Below, one piece after another: positions 26,085 through 36,126 of a DNA stretch of 64,000 bases. Location: assembly GCA_907163375.1 (NCBI GenBank), contig CAJQUW010013637.1, positions 124,001 through 188,000 on the forward strand. Reading direction: 5' to 3'. Within the stretch, counting starts at the first letter, position 1. Each line of letters begins with the position of its first letter. A program made the position numbers and the translations under genes. This stretch comes from Prostheceraeus crozeri (taxonomy: Eukaryota > Platyhelminthes > Polycladida > Euryleptidae). The notes under the pieces are model-generated. The model ran no database searches and had not been told where the DNA came from. It was given only the letters and a program-made list of their open reading frames with translations.

Positions 26085-26479
26085 TGATAGCTTGTCCATA
26101 TACAGTATGTGGAGTGTCGACTCAAAAATGTCACCATATACAGGGAAAAGTTTCACATCAAAAGATTTAGCTCTTTGCGCAGATTGTGTTCCTGAGTTCT
26201 AAAAAAAGATTTGATCACTTTTTAAGAAGCTACATTTTTGCAAATTACTCCTGTGTTTATATACTAGCGATTTGAAACCTCTATATAAGCAGTATGGAGC
26301 TCCTTAGATATGAAAAGGAATGAAATGTACTAGCAGGTATCTTAATTAAGCAGAAATTGAGCTGAGTATCAAGGAAATTTCATGAACCACATTATATTGC
26401 AAATCTTCATCTTTATGAAAAGTTGAGATCTTGTCGTGGTTCTTGGCTGAAATGTCAAGTTTTTAATTCAATTTCCATC
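26085..26479 (+). repeat. Family-R dispersed repeat, copy C, left part
   Basis: Left half of a family-R copy, ending CAATTTCCATC exactly where the giant palindrome begins. Continues at 43441. Copies A, B and D read straight through this point, so they serve as empty-site references. Confidence 0.85.
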
Positions 26480-26502
26480 AGTAGTAAGCACATTCCAAAA
26501 TC

Positions 26503-26695
26503 AAGTGCAAATTGTGAAATGCTGAGTCATCAGGCTGAACGCAAGTGCAAATTGTGAAATGCTGAGTCATCAGGCTGAACGCAAGTGCAAATTGTGAAAT
26601 GATGAGTCATCAGGCGGACGCAAGTGCAAATTGTGAAAGGCTGAGTCATCAGGCGGCCGCAAGTGCAAAATGTGAAATGATGTGAAATGCAGTGT
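26503..26695 (+). repeat. Subterminal 40-bp tandem repeats with TGAGTCA, left
   Basis: Four units of about 40 bp (GCTGAGTCATCAGGCTGAAC plus GCAAGTGCAAATTGTGAAAT), 24 bp inside the left tip. Each holds TGAGTCA, the AP-1/bZIP palindrome, at 26523, 26563, 26603 and 26642. Repeated subterminal motifs next to element tips are often binding sites for the enzyme that moves the element; they may also recruit a bZIP activator. Confidence 0.85.
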
Positions 26696-26749
26696 GAGGG
26701 ACATGGCCAAGGATGTGCTGGGAGGAATGGGTCCGTGAGGAGAAAACCG

Positions 26750-27180
26750 CCCCCCCCCCCCCAACGACTCAACTGACTAAATTGGTTGAAAAGACCAAAG
26801 TTGTTTAGAATCATGTGAAACAAACTTCTATCAAGGTTTCAGGTTGAAATTCGTCCAAAAAATTTTTTCGAAAATTTTCACTACGGTGGTCTCGACACTT
26901 AGGATTTTTTCGTGAAAAAAAAAAATTTTTTTCAAAATGTTAGAATGGAGCTCCGACACCCATCCCATCGTGTTTGTCGTCAAAAGTTGGGTCGGTGAAG
27001 TTTCGGTGAAAAAACCCCCCCCCCCCCAACGACTCAACTGACCAAATTGGTTGAAAAGACCAAAGTTGTTCAGAATCATGTGAAACAAACTTCTATCAAG
27101 GTTTCAGGTTGAAATTCGTCCAAAAAATTTTTTCGAAAATTTTCACTACGGTGGTCTCGACACTTAGGATTTTTTCAAGT
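26750..27180 (+). repeat. 265-bp tandem repeat with C-run, left (about 1.6 units)
   Basis: Holds 13-C runs at 26750-26762 and 27015-27027 and the block CTACGGTGGTCTCGACACTT twice. Each unit also has an A/T palindromic core (AAAATTTTCGAAAAAATTTT read on the other strand). Long ORFs across the unit end soon after it and repeat with it; I do not regard them as genes. Confidence 0.85.
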
Positions 27181-27556
27181 CCAAATGTGAAATGTCGCTT
27201 TTTTTTGCCAACTTGGACGATGAATTGTGGAGGATTGGAAGTGAATGAAGAGCTCGGGTTTCTTTTAGCGGCAAGACCGCACTTTGTTCTCTAGGATCTC
27301 CTCTTTTCAGATGCGTGACAGGCTCCGTTTCCAAATGAGAGCCTGTTAAAAATCGAGTTTTTGTGCATTTTCCAAGATTTTGGAACTTTTTGAAAAAACG
27401 ACAGAGTTTTTTCATCTCGGCTTCTGGTCATCGTAGAGGGTCGAGGGATGTCTTAAATGAAAGGGGAGAGCGAGAAAACGTGACACTCAAAATTTGGAGT
27501 CAATCGGAGCACTAGAACCGGAGATAGACGGGTTTAAAGTTTTTGGATGATGGGTG

Positions 27557-27615
27557 TTACGTCATCAGCTGATCGCCACACACTATATAAGCTGGGAACC
27601 GAGAGAGACTTGTCA
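27557..27615 (+). promoter_or_regulatory. TATA promoter with CRE-like site, left arm, pointing inward
   Basis: TTACGTCA (27557-27564, CRE/ATF-like), the palindrome TCAGCTGA (27565-27572), TATATAAG (27584-27591) and TCATTA with the A at 27615, 31 bases after the first T of the TATA box, as expected of an initiator. The order and spacing are those of an RNA polymerase II core promoter. A GT-containing AGAGGTAGGT at about 27636 could be a 5' splice site. No long ORF follows directly, so the product may be a non-coding or spliced RNA. Confidence 0.6.
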
Positions 27616-28054
27616 TTAAGACGAGAGCGATTGTCAGAGGTAGGTCGTCTCTCTGAGCTCCGATGATAGCTTCGGACATTCCAAATCCCCGGTTTCTGTA
27701 AGAAATCGACTTAGAAAATTTCATTGCTGAACTCAGCTAAGGCGTCAGACTTAGAGGTTCGCCAGGAGATGGCCTTCGTCTCCAGGCCATAAAAGACTCC
27801 AAAACTTTAAAGGCTTGTAACTTTGCTTCTACAAGTCCGTTTGACTTGATTCAAAAAAGGTTCGGTTGCTATTGACCTGCGTTAAGCGATAGACTACTTA
27901 TAAAATGTTGTAAGTAGTGCTAAAAAGTTGAAAAATTTAAATTCACTAGTTTTGGAGGTTTTCTGGGGTTTTCGACCCTGCTGAAGTCAACTAGATGATT
28001 TTTAATGATGTCTGAGCCAGTCTTCTCATGGTATAAGCAGCTTTTCACTGAAAG

Positions 28055-28690
28055 CGAGCAAGACACGGAGAGTTTTGCTGTAATATTCCACTGACAGGGT
28101 GTTCCTTCGGGACGGCGGACGATGCCGTAGTGATAAGTGTGGCAAGGGAGTGTGTCATAGTTTAGACCGTAACCGCTGGGACAACTCATGTCTCATGTTG
28201 GGCATTTGACACAGTTCTCAACGTAGCACTTTGAACGCCAATCGGTTGAGTCTTAGCTATCTTGTCATGGGTGGCCTCTAAACATCTCCATTGCAAAACG
28301 CTGGTGAATCAAGCTCTCTACGGCTTGCTATCAAGCTGATCAAAGTCTTCCAACCTCTTACCAACTCCACCGGTTTTCATGTCTGGCGATCAAGTCATGG
28401 ACGGTGCAAGTCACGGAGATTTTCGGTGTGATACTTCCTGTGGGTGGGCGTTCTTTCGAGACAGCGGTGAAGTCCGTAGCGATGAGTACTGCACGGGACG
28501 CGGGCAATGGTAATCCTTGTGAAACCTCTCTGCGTCATGTTTGCAAGTGGTTGCCTTTCGTCTCAACGTTGTACTCTGACCGCCAGGGCGACATTTAGCT
28601 ATCTGCCACAGGTTACCTCATAAAATCTCCATTGCACTTGTTTCCCGACAGTTGGCCAAGCATGCGAGAATGAACCATCAGTTCTTGTCT
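28055..28690 (+). repeat. Two diverged 300-bp direct repeats, left arm
   Basis: 28055-28350 and 28395-28690 align over their length at about 60-65 percent. Shared blocks: CACGGAGATTTT against CACGGAGAGTTTT, TTCTTTCGAGAC against TTCCTTCGGGAC, CATCTCCATTGCA against AATCTCCATTGCA. The GC content is higher than in the rest of the arm. The mirrored pair is at 40436-41071. An 89-codon Cys-containing minus-strand ORF (27920-28189) covers unit 1 but is not kept in unit 2, so it is unlikely to be coding. Confidence 0.7.
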
Positions 28691-28794
28691 CTATCACGGA
28701 GACGAATTGATGAATGGAATGAAGGGAGGACATTCATGCGCCACACGCTACACGTCACAGACTTCTCTCTTCGCTAGTGAACAAGCTCTTGTCA

Positions 28795-29460
28795 GTGTCG
28801 TCAGAAACTTTATCATATTGTACAAAAGTTTTATTGCAACACAGGTTGATGTATAGTTAGAAAGTTTGATCATCAACGTTTTATTCGTAAGTCTAGTCAG
28901 AAACTGTATCATGGTTTGTAAAAGCAAAGTTAGTGTAGTCAACTAGTTCTTTACCGCGACACCCGTTTGAGAAAGTAAAGTTTGATCATCGAACTTTATT
29001 CATGAGTGTCATCAGAAAGTGTATCATGATTTGTAAAAGCAAAGTTAGTGTAGTCAAATATTTTTACTGCTACACAGGTTGATGTATAGTTAGAAAGTTT
29101 GATCATTGAAGTTGTATTCGTAAGTCTAGTCAGAAAGTGTATCATGTTTTTTGCAAAGTTAGTGTAGTCAGAAACTTTATCATGTTGTATAAAGGTTTTA
29201 CTGCTACACAGGTTGATGTATAGTTAGAAAGTTTGATCATTGAAGTTGTATTCGTAAGTCTAATCAGAAAGTGTATCATGTTGTACAAAGGTTTTACTGC
29301 AACACAGGTTGATGTATAGTTAGAAAATTTGATCATGGCGTTTTATGAAACACAAGTGTTATGAAATGTAAGCGTTAGTGTAGTCAAATAATATTACCGC
29401 GACACACGTTTGTGAAAATAATGTTTGATCATTGACGTTGTATGACTGACCGAACTCATC
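28795..29460 (+). repeat. Complex diverged tandem array, left arm
   Basis: Interleaved units of about 100-180 bp built from a few blocks: GTCAGAAA(C/G)T(T/G)TATCATG, GCAAAGTTAGTGTAGTC, ACACAGGTTGATGTATAG, TTAGAAAGTTTGATCAT and TATTCGTAAGTCTA. A second version of one block reads CCGCGACACCCGTTTGAGAA. The order of blocks is shuffled between units, so it is not a simple satellite. Confidence 0.75.
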
Positions 29461-29615
29461 ACAGCACTGGAAAGTTTTAGAAGGTTTTACTGCACAGTGT
29501 AGATTGTCTTGTAACTTACTTTCACAGCACTAGAAAGTTTTATCGAAAAGGTTTTACTGCACAGTGTAGATTGTCTTGTAACTTACTTTCACAGTGTTAG
29601 AAAGTTTTATTGGAG
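29455..29615 (+). repeat. ~75-bp tandem repeats, left arm
   Basis: Two and a half units with ACAGCACTAGAAAGTTTTA, GGTTTTACTGCACAGTGTAG and ATTGTCTTGTAACTTACTTT. A further loose copy of the first block is at 29742. The mirror is 39511-39671. Confidence 0.75.
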
Positions 29616-30091
29616 ACAGTTGGCAAATGTTTCCCTATTAGAAATTCAAACTCCATGACTGTTAGATTCGCTTCATCAGGTTTACTAAAAGCAGTTTTCT
29701 ACTGCAATGAGAGTTTAGAATGTTATATGAAAACAGTGTTCACCACAGCACTAGAAAGTTTTTATCCTTAGTTGAGATCCGGACTGCAGTGTGTAAAATG
29801 TTTTATGTGACAGTCTTTTCACAAACGGTGAAGTGTAAATTCAGAGTGAATCCATCTGTTAGGTAGTCATTAACTTTGGATGTGAAGTAAAGCGAATCTG
29901 TGTACAGAATGAATTGAATGTTAGACAACGCATGCAAGTTTTTGACGACTTGAGTGGTTGAAATCAAATCTAAGTTTAACATGTTGGATATAAAAGTGAG
30001 ATGGATAGGAATAAGTGTTGAATGTTTTATAAAACCAGATGTTGTCACACACGTTGAGTCTGATTCCATGACATTGAATCGCGTGGGTCGT

Positions 30092-30141
30092 AAAGTCCAT
30101 CATCCAAGGCTAGGCTCCTCTACGGTTGGATTTAGGGTTTT
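30092..30141 (+). other. Hairpin module 1, left arm
   Basis: 50-nt imperfect hairpin: outer AAAGTC with GGTTTT (with wobbles) and inner ATCCAA with TTGGAT. It is followed by TTTTATATTACATG and then TGTAGAATATGTGA. These downstream blocks recur after module 3 and module 5, so hairpin plus tail is one repeated unit. Mirror: 38985-39034. Confidence 0.6.
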
Positions 30142-30952
30142 ATATTACATGCGTTAACCGTTCGTGTAGAATATGTGAAGCACATGTTCGCTTAAATGCA
30201 AATGTTGAAATAAGTTTTGTAAGAAGTCTTTGACAAGTTGTTGTGAAACTTAGCGAACGTTGAAAAAAGTTTTATGAAATGTTTTTGCAGTCACACCCGT
30301 TAGCGTACCAGCTTTACTAAATGTGTTGTTTGCCTTTATCAAATTGAATGTGTGTGTTTTGTAAATAAAGACAGCGTGTTTGCACTCTACATCGACAGCA
30401 TACAAGTATAGACATAACAACTTGTTGTTAGTCGAATGCATATGAGATAGGAAACATTATGTGTGAGATAAAAATCAACCTGCTAGATGAAGTGAAACAC
30501 AAAAGTGTCACAACTGGTTTACGGGAAATAAAGGAGAACTGTGACAACGTTTACACTCATCATGGACAGATGAACATACAAATCTGACATTCAAATGAAA
30601 GACGTAAACATGAACTGTGGTGTAAGAAACTTTATGTCAACAACTTTATGTTGGTAAAACTTTCATAGATTGCAGGCGTGTTGAAAGCTGATATAAAGAC
30701 CTGTAGAAACGCATAAGTCTTAGTTCAACGACTCGACCCTTGAACTCACACAATGAATACGTCTGTGTAGAAAACTCATTGGTAGGAAACAGCATTTTCT
30801 GTGCGAATGCAGACGATGTAAACATGACATTTAACATGGCTTGCAATAGTCAACATGCTGCCATTCAAAATGTTTATCATTAAACCTATCAGTTAAAAAA
30901 CCCCTCCTGTGCCCACAAAGAATCATAAGTGCACTCTGCCGCCTGGTTGTCT

Positions 30953-31075
30953 CGCTAGCCCCTCAGCAGATAGAGTAGAACACAAAGATGAATGACAGCG
31001 CAGTCGGTGGGTGATCGTCTGTCGCGCTAGCCCCTCAGCAGATGGAGTAGAACACAAAGATGTACGCGCTCTCTC
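30953..31075 (+). repeat. 70-bp direct repeat, left arm
   Basis: GCTAGCCCCTCAGCAGAT followed by GAGTAGAACACAAAGATG occurs twice, 70 bases apart, with one difference. It lies 300 bp upstream of the 78-codon ORF and may belong to its control region. Mirror: 38051-38173. Confidence 0.85.
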
Positions 31076-31352
31076 TCTGGCGCCCGTCTGTCACATGAAA
31101 CAGAGAGCTATCGCATCTGTCCCATGAGCAAGGATGCAGGAACGTATCGTAGCACCTAGCTGATTCCCACACAGCTCATTGCCATCGCGTCGAAGATATT
31201 ATCGTGGGCGGCTGAAAGGATTCTCACGTTGACAATTCGTTACTGTACACTCCGCGCGCGAGCAAGTCACCATTTGCTGTTAAAGCATGGACACTGTCGA
31301 TTTGTTTAATTCTTCAATGTCTTGCTAGCCAGTTACAAAAATGTGTGAGAAA

Positions 31353-31384
31353 TATAAGGGAGACTTTCACACTCATTCATCAAT
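31353..31384 (+). promoter_or_regulatory. Possible TATA promoter of the 78-codon ORF, left arm
   Basis: TATAAGG at 31353-31359, about 22-31 bases before TCATTCATCAATTA, which offers initiator-like TCA sites. That would give a 5' leader of only about 20-30 bases before the ATG at 31403. Mirror: 37742-37773. Confidence 0.45.
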
Positions 31385-31402
31385 TACAAGTCGTTTGAAG
31401 CA

Positions 31403-31639
31403 ATGTCTTTCGATATCGCTTTCTTTGACATGAGTCGAACCCTTGAGCTCCGCTGTGGATGCAGGGTGAAGATGGGGAAAGTCTTTCTCCTGGCTGCTTT
31501 GCAGGCAGAGAAAGGCGAAGCAATTCGCTGCCCCGCCCATCTTATTCCACATGAGCTTGTGGAGAACCCTTTATTTAGGGATATGGCGCTAGAATATCTG
31601 GCGTTGCTGAGAATTCAGCGTCCGGAATACTTCGAGTAA
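31403..31639 (+). CDS. Small RING/U-box-like protein, left arm copy (78 aa)
   Basis: The only ORF in the arm whose base composition looks coding (GC-richer, ordinary codons) and that has a promoter-like sequence just upstream. The peptide reads LELRCGCRVK at 14-23, EAIRCPAHLIP at 39-49 and ELVENPLFRDMALEYLALL at 51-69. Cys18, Cys20, Cys43 and His46, followed by a xLVxNxxLRDxxxxYL helix, recall the second half of RING/U-box domains (CPxC, then LVPNxxLRD). A full RING would need more zinc ligands, so it would be a degenerate or single-zinc version. If the likeness is real the role could be ubiquitin ligation or protein binding. I recognise no specific family. The translated sequence is the same in both arms. 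The stop codon lies in a perfect palindrome. Confidence 0.6.
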   Translation: MSFDIAFFDMSRTLELRCGCRVKMGKVFLLAALQAEKGEAIRCPAHLIPHELVENPLFRDMALEYLALLRIQRPEYFE

Positions 31640-31650
31640 TCGAAGTATTC
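31625..31650. other. Palindrome across the stop codon of the 78-codon ORF, left arm
   Basis: GAATACTTCGA and TCGAAGTATTC are perfect 11-bp arms around GTAA. The ORF's last three codons and its TAA are inside it. In RNA this is a strong hairpin at the end of the coding region. Mirror: 37476-37501. Confidence 0.9.
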
Positions 31651-32077
31651 CATCGGTCCTTCCGAGGGCCCGGTCACCAATTCGTTGGAGGCCACCCTAT
31701 TAACAAAGAAAAGTTACAGACTGTGCCACACACAAACACTAGATTCAAGGATCTCTATCTTTCTTAGAAAATGAAGAAGCTCTTATTAAATTCATCTGAT
31801 GAGAACTCAACTTCATGACAAGGTGCCCAACACACATCTTCAAAGGTCTAACTGCCATGACATCATCATGTTTAAAGTTTTAAGGCCCCTATGATAAGTA
31901 GCAAGGATCTTTTACACGATGTAAAATATAAACGTGTGTAGAGAGAGGTTTTGACCTGAAGTCATGAATTTATTTCTTCACTACCCCTCAAATGGAAAGA
32001 GTAAGGGTGGTGGAAGAATCATCAGAGCAACATGTTGTATAGTAATGCAGGCAATGACAGCCACGATTGGACTTACA

Positions 32078-32094
32078 GATTTAGCGTTTTATAT
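32078..32094 (+). other. Tail motif of hairpin module 2, left arm
   Basis: GATTTAGCGTTTTATAT, then ACATACAT and TGTAGAGTGTATACATG, the tail that follows hairpins 1 and 5. The sequence before it is a weak hairpin only (GGCAATGACAGCC). Mirror: 37032-37048. Confidence 0.55.
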
Positions 32095-32181
32095 AACATA
32101 CATCAATGATAACTGTTGTTGTAGAGTGTATACATGCATTTACTGACTTAGCCATTGGTGAATGACACATCTAAATTGGTA

Positions 32182-32231
32182 AAGTCCATCATCTAAGGGG
32201 TAGGCTTACCTACCGTTGGATTTAGGGACTT
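32182..32231 (+). other. Hairpin module 3, left arm
   Basis: The best hairpin of the family: AAGTCC/GGACTT, ATCTAA/TTGGAT (one wobble) and GGTAGG/CCTACC around a CTTA loop, 18 pairs in 50 nt. Followed by AGTATAGAATACGTGATGCA, matching the tail of module 1. Mirror: 36895-36944. Confidence 0.75.
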
Positions 32232-32640
32232 AGTCATTTGGATAATACAAATGAACGATCTCTTTTAGTATAGAATACGTGATGCATATGTTCGCTTTAT
32301 AAAATGACTTTGAAGGCAAGACTTAATTTTCATGGTGAAAAGCCAGTTTTGATATCGTTGATGAGAGATAGTTACATACTCATTATGTTATACACTTTAC
32401 ATTTGATGTGGTCAGCTGAAAAATGATTGATGCATGTTCAATAGAAGCGTTGTATGTATCTTAGTGATTGGAATCATAAGTGTGTAAAGAGTTGATGAGG
32501 AAAATACATAATAGTCAACGCAGGAAAGTTTCTTGTTATCCAATCTAGGAATATATGAACATCATTCATCAGTCAGTGTTGTATTTTAAAAGTTGTATGC
32601 TGACAGAGACATAAGTTTACTAAATTATACAGCAAAACTC

Positions 32641-32687
32641 CTAAATCCATAGGATAGGTGCCCCTGTGTTGAAATTTAAGGATTTAG
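32641..32687 (+). other. Hairpin module 4, left arm
   Basis: CTAAATCC/GGATTTAG outer stem of 8 bp and ATAGG/CCTGT inner stem around TGCC. Relative to module 3 the outer stem has A-T where module 3 has G-C, a compensatory change. Followed by GCGTTTTA. Mirror: 36439-36485. Confidence 0.7.
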
Positions 32688-32720
32688 CGTTTTAAAAGTG
32701 TAAGTTACATAGATAAATCA

Positions 32721-32759
32721 CTAAGTCCATAGTATAGTCAAGCCTATGACAAGACTTGG
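32721..32759 (+). other. Hairpin module 5, left arm
   Basis: CTAAGTC/GACTTGG (7 bp, one wobble) and CATAG/CTATG (5 bp) in 39 nt, followed by CGTTTTATATGATCCATG and TCGTGTAGGATGTGA. Mirror: 36367-36405. Confidence 0.7.
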
Positions 32760-32999
32760 CGTTTTATATGATCCATGTTAGTAATATCTGCTCGTGTAGG
32801 ATGTGACTCAATGAGTTTAGTCAGATAATGTATCATCAACTTTATTCACTTAGTTATATGATGGAGAAAGTGTGAGATAGAAGTGAAAGCGATCTCATAA
32901 AGTTTAGAAGACATAGTAGTAGCATTGTAGGAATAAGTAAAGTGAAAAGTTATGTCGCATGAAATCAGTGATGCAAGATTAGCTCGCATTGAAATGAAT

Positions 33000-34265
33000 T
33001 GGTAGTGTAACAAACAAGCTATGTGAGATTCAGCATATGTTTGAAGACAAGCGCTGTTAAAAGGTTTTGAGATGATGTGAATTTTATCACGTCATGTTCA
33101 TGGATGTAACAGAATGAATGTTTCTACTGGTTGAGTGTATAAGATAGAACACATATCATAGTTGTTGCATGTAAACTGGAGGTTCATATTCAACGAAAGC
33201 AAAGATTGAGATTGCAAAGTTTAATGAATAGGTAGTGTAGCAAATTGGTTAGACATAGTTAGAAGAAACCGCAGTAACATATCGTGATAGTATCATATTG
33301 CATTAGGACTGTTAATTTATGAAAGTAATTCACGTAAAGTTAAACTGAAGTAGTTTGTATACTTGATGAAGACAAGATACTATGAGTGTGAACGTAGGAA
33401 TAGCATGCAATGGAGTATGCGTTGAAATGATTGTATGCCAACTGTATATGAAAAGTTATTTCCAACAGCAAATAAGTAACACGAACGTATTAAGGTGCTA
33501 CAAGTCTTTCATATTGATGAGGTTGACTGGAAGAAATGACTGTTGTCGTAAATGGGGAATTCAGCCTATGTTGAAAGTCAGGTACTGTGAAAGTTTTTAT
33601 GATGATATTTGTCAAGATTGAATGCAAAGTATCACATCATGTTTATAGATTAAAAGTGGAAGAGAATAAATGTCTTTACAGGTTTTGAGTGTATAGGATA
33701 GAACACATGAAACAGTTACACTATGTAAATAAAGTTAAAGGGTCACAGTTGATGAAAGGTAGCTTTGATAGATTTCACATGGGTTGTTATGTAGAATGAA
33801 TTGATATTCATAAATGGAAGTATGATGTAGTGATAAAGTGTTTCTAAGCCTTTCTTATGAGTGTCTATGTAAGGCTGACTTTCATAAGTTGAGAAATGAC
33901 TGTCTTCATAAGTGCAGAATAAAAGTATTTAGCTAGCGTGCATTATCTTTCAGGGATGATTGAACTCAAGTATTGTTATGCAGTATGTCTTGTGATGATA
34001 TTTCGTATTGAACACTGTATCAAGTCATAAGTATGGGTATGAAGTATAATAGAATAAATGTTTCATTCACAGGTTGAGAATATAGGAGGCACAAAGTATT
34101 GGTTGTATGTCATAGAGGGAAAAGCAAGTAATTTATAGAGTGACAGAGTCGATGTGTATGTGAAAGTATGTTAACGTATACATCCTATCCGAGAAATAGT
34201 ATTAGGTCTCTGTGTAGATGTCTCAATAACGTTTCATGGTTGTATTAGAATAAATCTGGTCAGTT
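33000..34265 (+). repeat. Inner diverged repeat array with AATAAA motifs, left arm
   Basis: Loose units end in GAATGAATGTTTCTACTGG, AGAATAAATGTCTTTACAGG, AGAATAAATGTTTCATTCAC and AGAATAAATCTGG (33113, 33661, 34048, 34248), most followed by GGTTGAG and TAGAACACA or similar. AATAAA in three of the four could serve as polyadenylation signals for inward transcripts. A 79-codon ORF at 33382-33621 is not conserved between units and is probably chance. Mirror: 34861-36126. Confidence 0.6.
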
Positions 34266-34492
34266 GGGTAGTTCTCCCTTTAATTTTTTCTTTATATTCT
34301 CTCTCTCTCTATGTCTGCCTGTGTGTATTTTCTTCTTTGTATCTGGTTGGGTGAGTGTTGTGACTTTTTAAGTTGGTTTCCTTTAGAGGATAGAATATTC
34401 ATTTCGTATAGAATATGATAATAGGAATATATTAAGGGTAGTATCTTTGTATATTGCAAGAGGTATAGCATCATGGTTAGCAGGGTAGCAGC

Positions 34493-34633
34493 TCTATGTG
34501 TGTGAATTCCATGCATGTTTGTGTGAGCGTGTCTGTGTGCGTATGAGTGCGTGATAATAAAGCGATGACTTGTAACCATTCATCAAACTAATGAACATTA
34601 TACAAAAACAGAAGAAGCAAATGGCATCATTTG
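34493..34633. other. Central spacer of the palindrome (141 bp)
   Basis: Single-copy sequence with a TG-rich part (TGTGTGAGCGTGTCTGTGTG) and AATAAA near 34556. It is too long for the arms to be a perfect hairpin but short enough that the whole element would fold back readily. No ORF. Confidence 0.85.
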
Positions 34634-34860
34634 GCTGCTACCTTGCTAACCATGATGCTATACCTCTTGCAATATACAAAGATACTACCCTTAATATATT
34701 CCTATTATCATATTCTATACGAAATGAATATTCTATCCTCTAAAGGAAACCAACTTAAAAAGTCACAACACTCACCCAACCAGATACAAAGAAGAAAATA
34801 CACACAGGCAGACATAGAGAGAGAGAGAATATAAAGAAAAAATTAAAGGGAGAACTACCC

Positions 34861-36126
34861 AACTGACCAGATTTATTCTAATACAACCATGAAACGTTAT
34901 TGAGACATCTACACAGAGACCTAATACTATTTCTCGGATAGGATGTATACGTTAACATACTTTCACATACACATCGACTCTGTCACTCTATAAATTACTT
35001 GCTTTTCCCTCTATGACATACAACCAATACTTTGTGCCTCCTATATTCTCAACCTGTGAATGAAACATTTATTCTATTATACTTCATACCCATACTTATG
35101 ACTTGATACAGTGTTCAATACGAAATATCATCACAAGACATACTGCATAACAATACTTGAGTTCAATCATCCCTGAAAGATAATGCACGCTAGCTAAATA
35201 CTTTTATTCTGCACTTATGAAGACAGTCATTTCTCAACTTATGAAAGTCAGCCTTACATAGACACTCATAAGAAAGGCTTAGAAACACTTTATCACTACA
35301 TCATACTTCCATTTATGAATATCAATTCATTCTACATAACAACCCATGTGAAATCTATCAAAGCTACCTTTCATCAACTGTGACCCTTTAACTTTATTTA
35401 CATAGTGTAACTGTTTCATGTGTTCTATCCTATACACTCAAAACCTGTAAAGACATTTATTCTCTTCCACTTTTAATCTATAAACATGATGTGATACTTT
35501 GCATTCAATCTTGACAAATATCATCATAAAAACTTTCACAGTACCTGACTTTCAACATAGGCTGAATTCCCCATTTACGACAACAGTCATTTCTTCCAGT
35601 CAACCTCATCAATATGAAAGACTTGTAGCACCTTAATACGTTCGTGTTACTTATTTGCTGTTGGAAATAACTTTTCATATACAGTTGCCATACAATCATT
35701 TCAACGCATACTCCATTGCATGCTATTCCTACGTTCACACTCATAGTATCTTGTCTTCATCAAGTATACAAACTACTTCAGTTTAACTTTACGTGAATTA
35801 CTTTCATAAATTAACAGTCCTAATGCAATATGATACTATCACGATATGTTACTGCGGTTTCTTCTAACTATGTCTAACCAATTTGCTACACTACCTATTC
35901 ATTAAACTTTGCAATCTCAATCTTTGCTTTCGTTGAATATGAACCTCCAGTTTACATGCAACAACTATGATATGTGTTCTATCTTATACACTCAACCAGT
36001 AGAAACATTCATTCTGTTACATCCATGAACATGACGTGATAAAATTCACATAATCTCAAAACCTTTTAACAGCGCTTGTCTTCAAACATATGCTGAATCT
36101 CACATAGCTTGTTTGTTACACTACCA
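34861..36126 (-). repeat. Inner diverged repeat array, right arm
   Basis: Mirror of 33000-34265; one substitution near 35688 changes the 79-codon ORF. Confidence 0.6.

Larger units (their letters stand above)
26480..34492 (+). repeat. Left arm of the giant palindrome (8,013 bp)
   Basis: Outer to inner: inverted tip; 40-bp TGAGTCA repeats; C-run and 265-bp repeats; TATA promoter at 27584; two diverged 300-bp direct repeats; complex 100-bp repeats; 70-bp repeats; hairpin 1; promoter and 78-codon RING-like ORF; hairpins 2-5; inner diverged array with AATAAA motifs. The arm ends at GTAGCAGC, after which the left and right sequences stop matching. Confidence 0.93.

Noticed and set aside
26530-27088. 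ORFs of 64-97 codons repeated along the 265-bp and 40-bp tandem repeats.
   Set aside because: They repeat with the units, read G-runs as poly-Gly and occur in several frames at once.
27920-28189. 89-codon Cys-containing minus-strand ORF conserved in both arms.
   Set aside because: Its conservation follows from arm identity, and the homologous second unit at 28395-28690 does not keep the frame.
29480-29605. CACAGTG motifs as recombination signal sequences.
   Set aside because: Only 7 bp match the heptamer; no nonamer at 12 or 23 bp. They are part of a 75-bp tandem repeat.
31797-31825. CTGATGAG as the core of a hammerhead ribozyme.
   Set aside because: No GAAA core with a closing stem follows at the right distance.
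30092-32759. Hairpin modules as integron attC sites.
   Set aside because: No paired R'/R'' core sites with GTTRRRY, no cassette ORFs between them and a eukaryotic setting. The single-strand recombination idea stays open but unsupported.
33382-33621. 79-codon ORF in the inner array.
   Set aside because: Not kept in neighbouring diverged units; AT-rich codons; no promoter.
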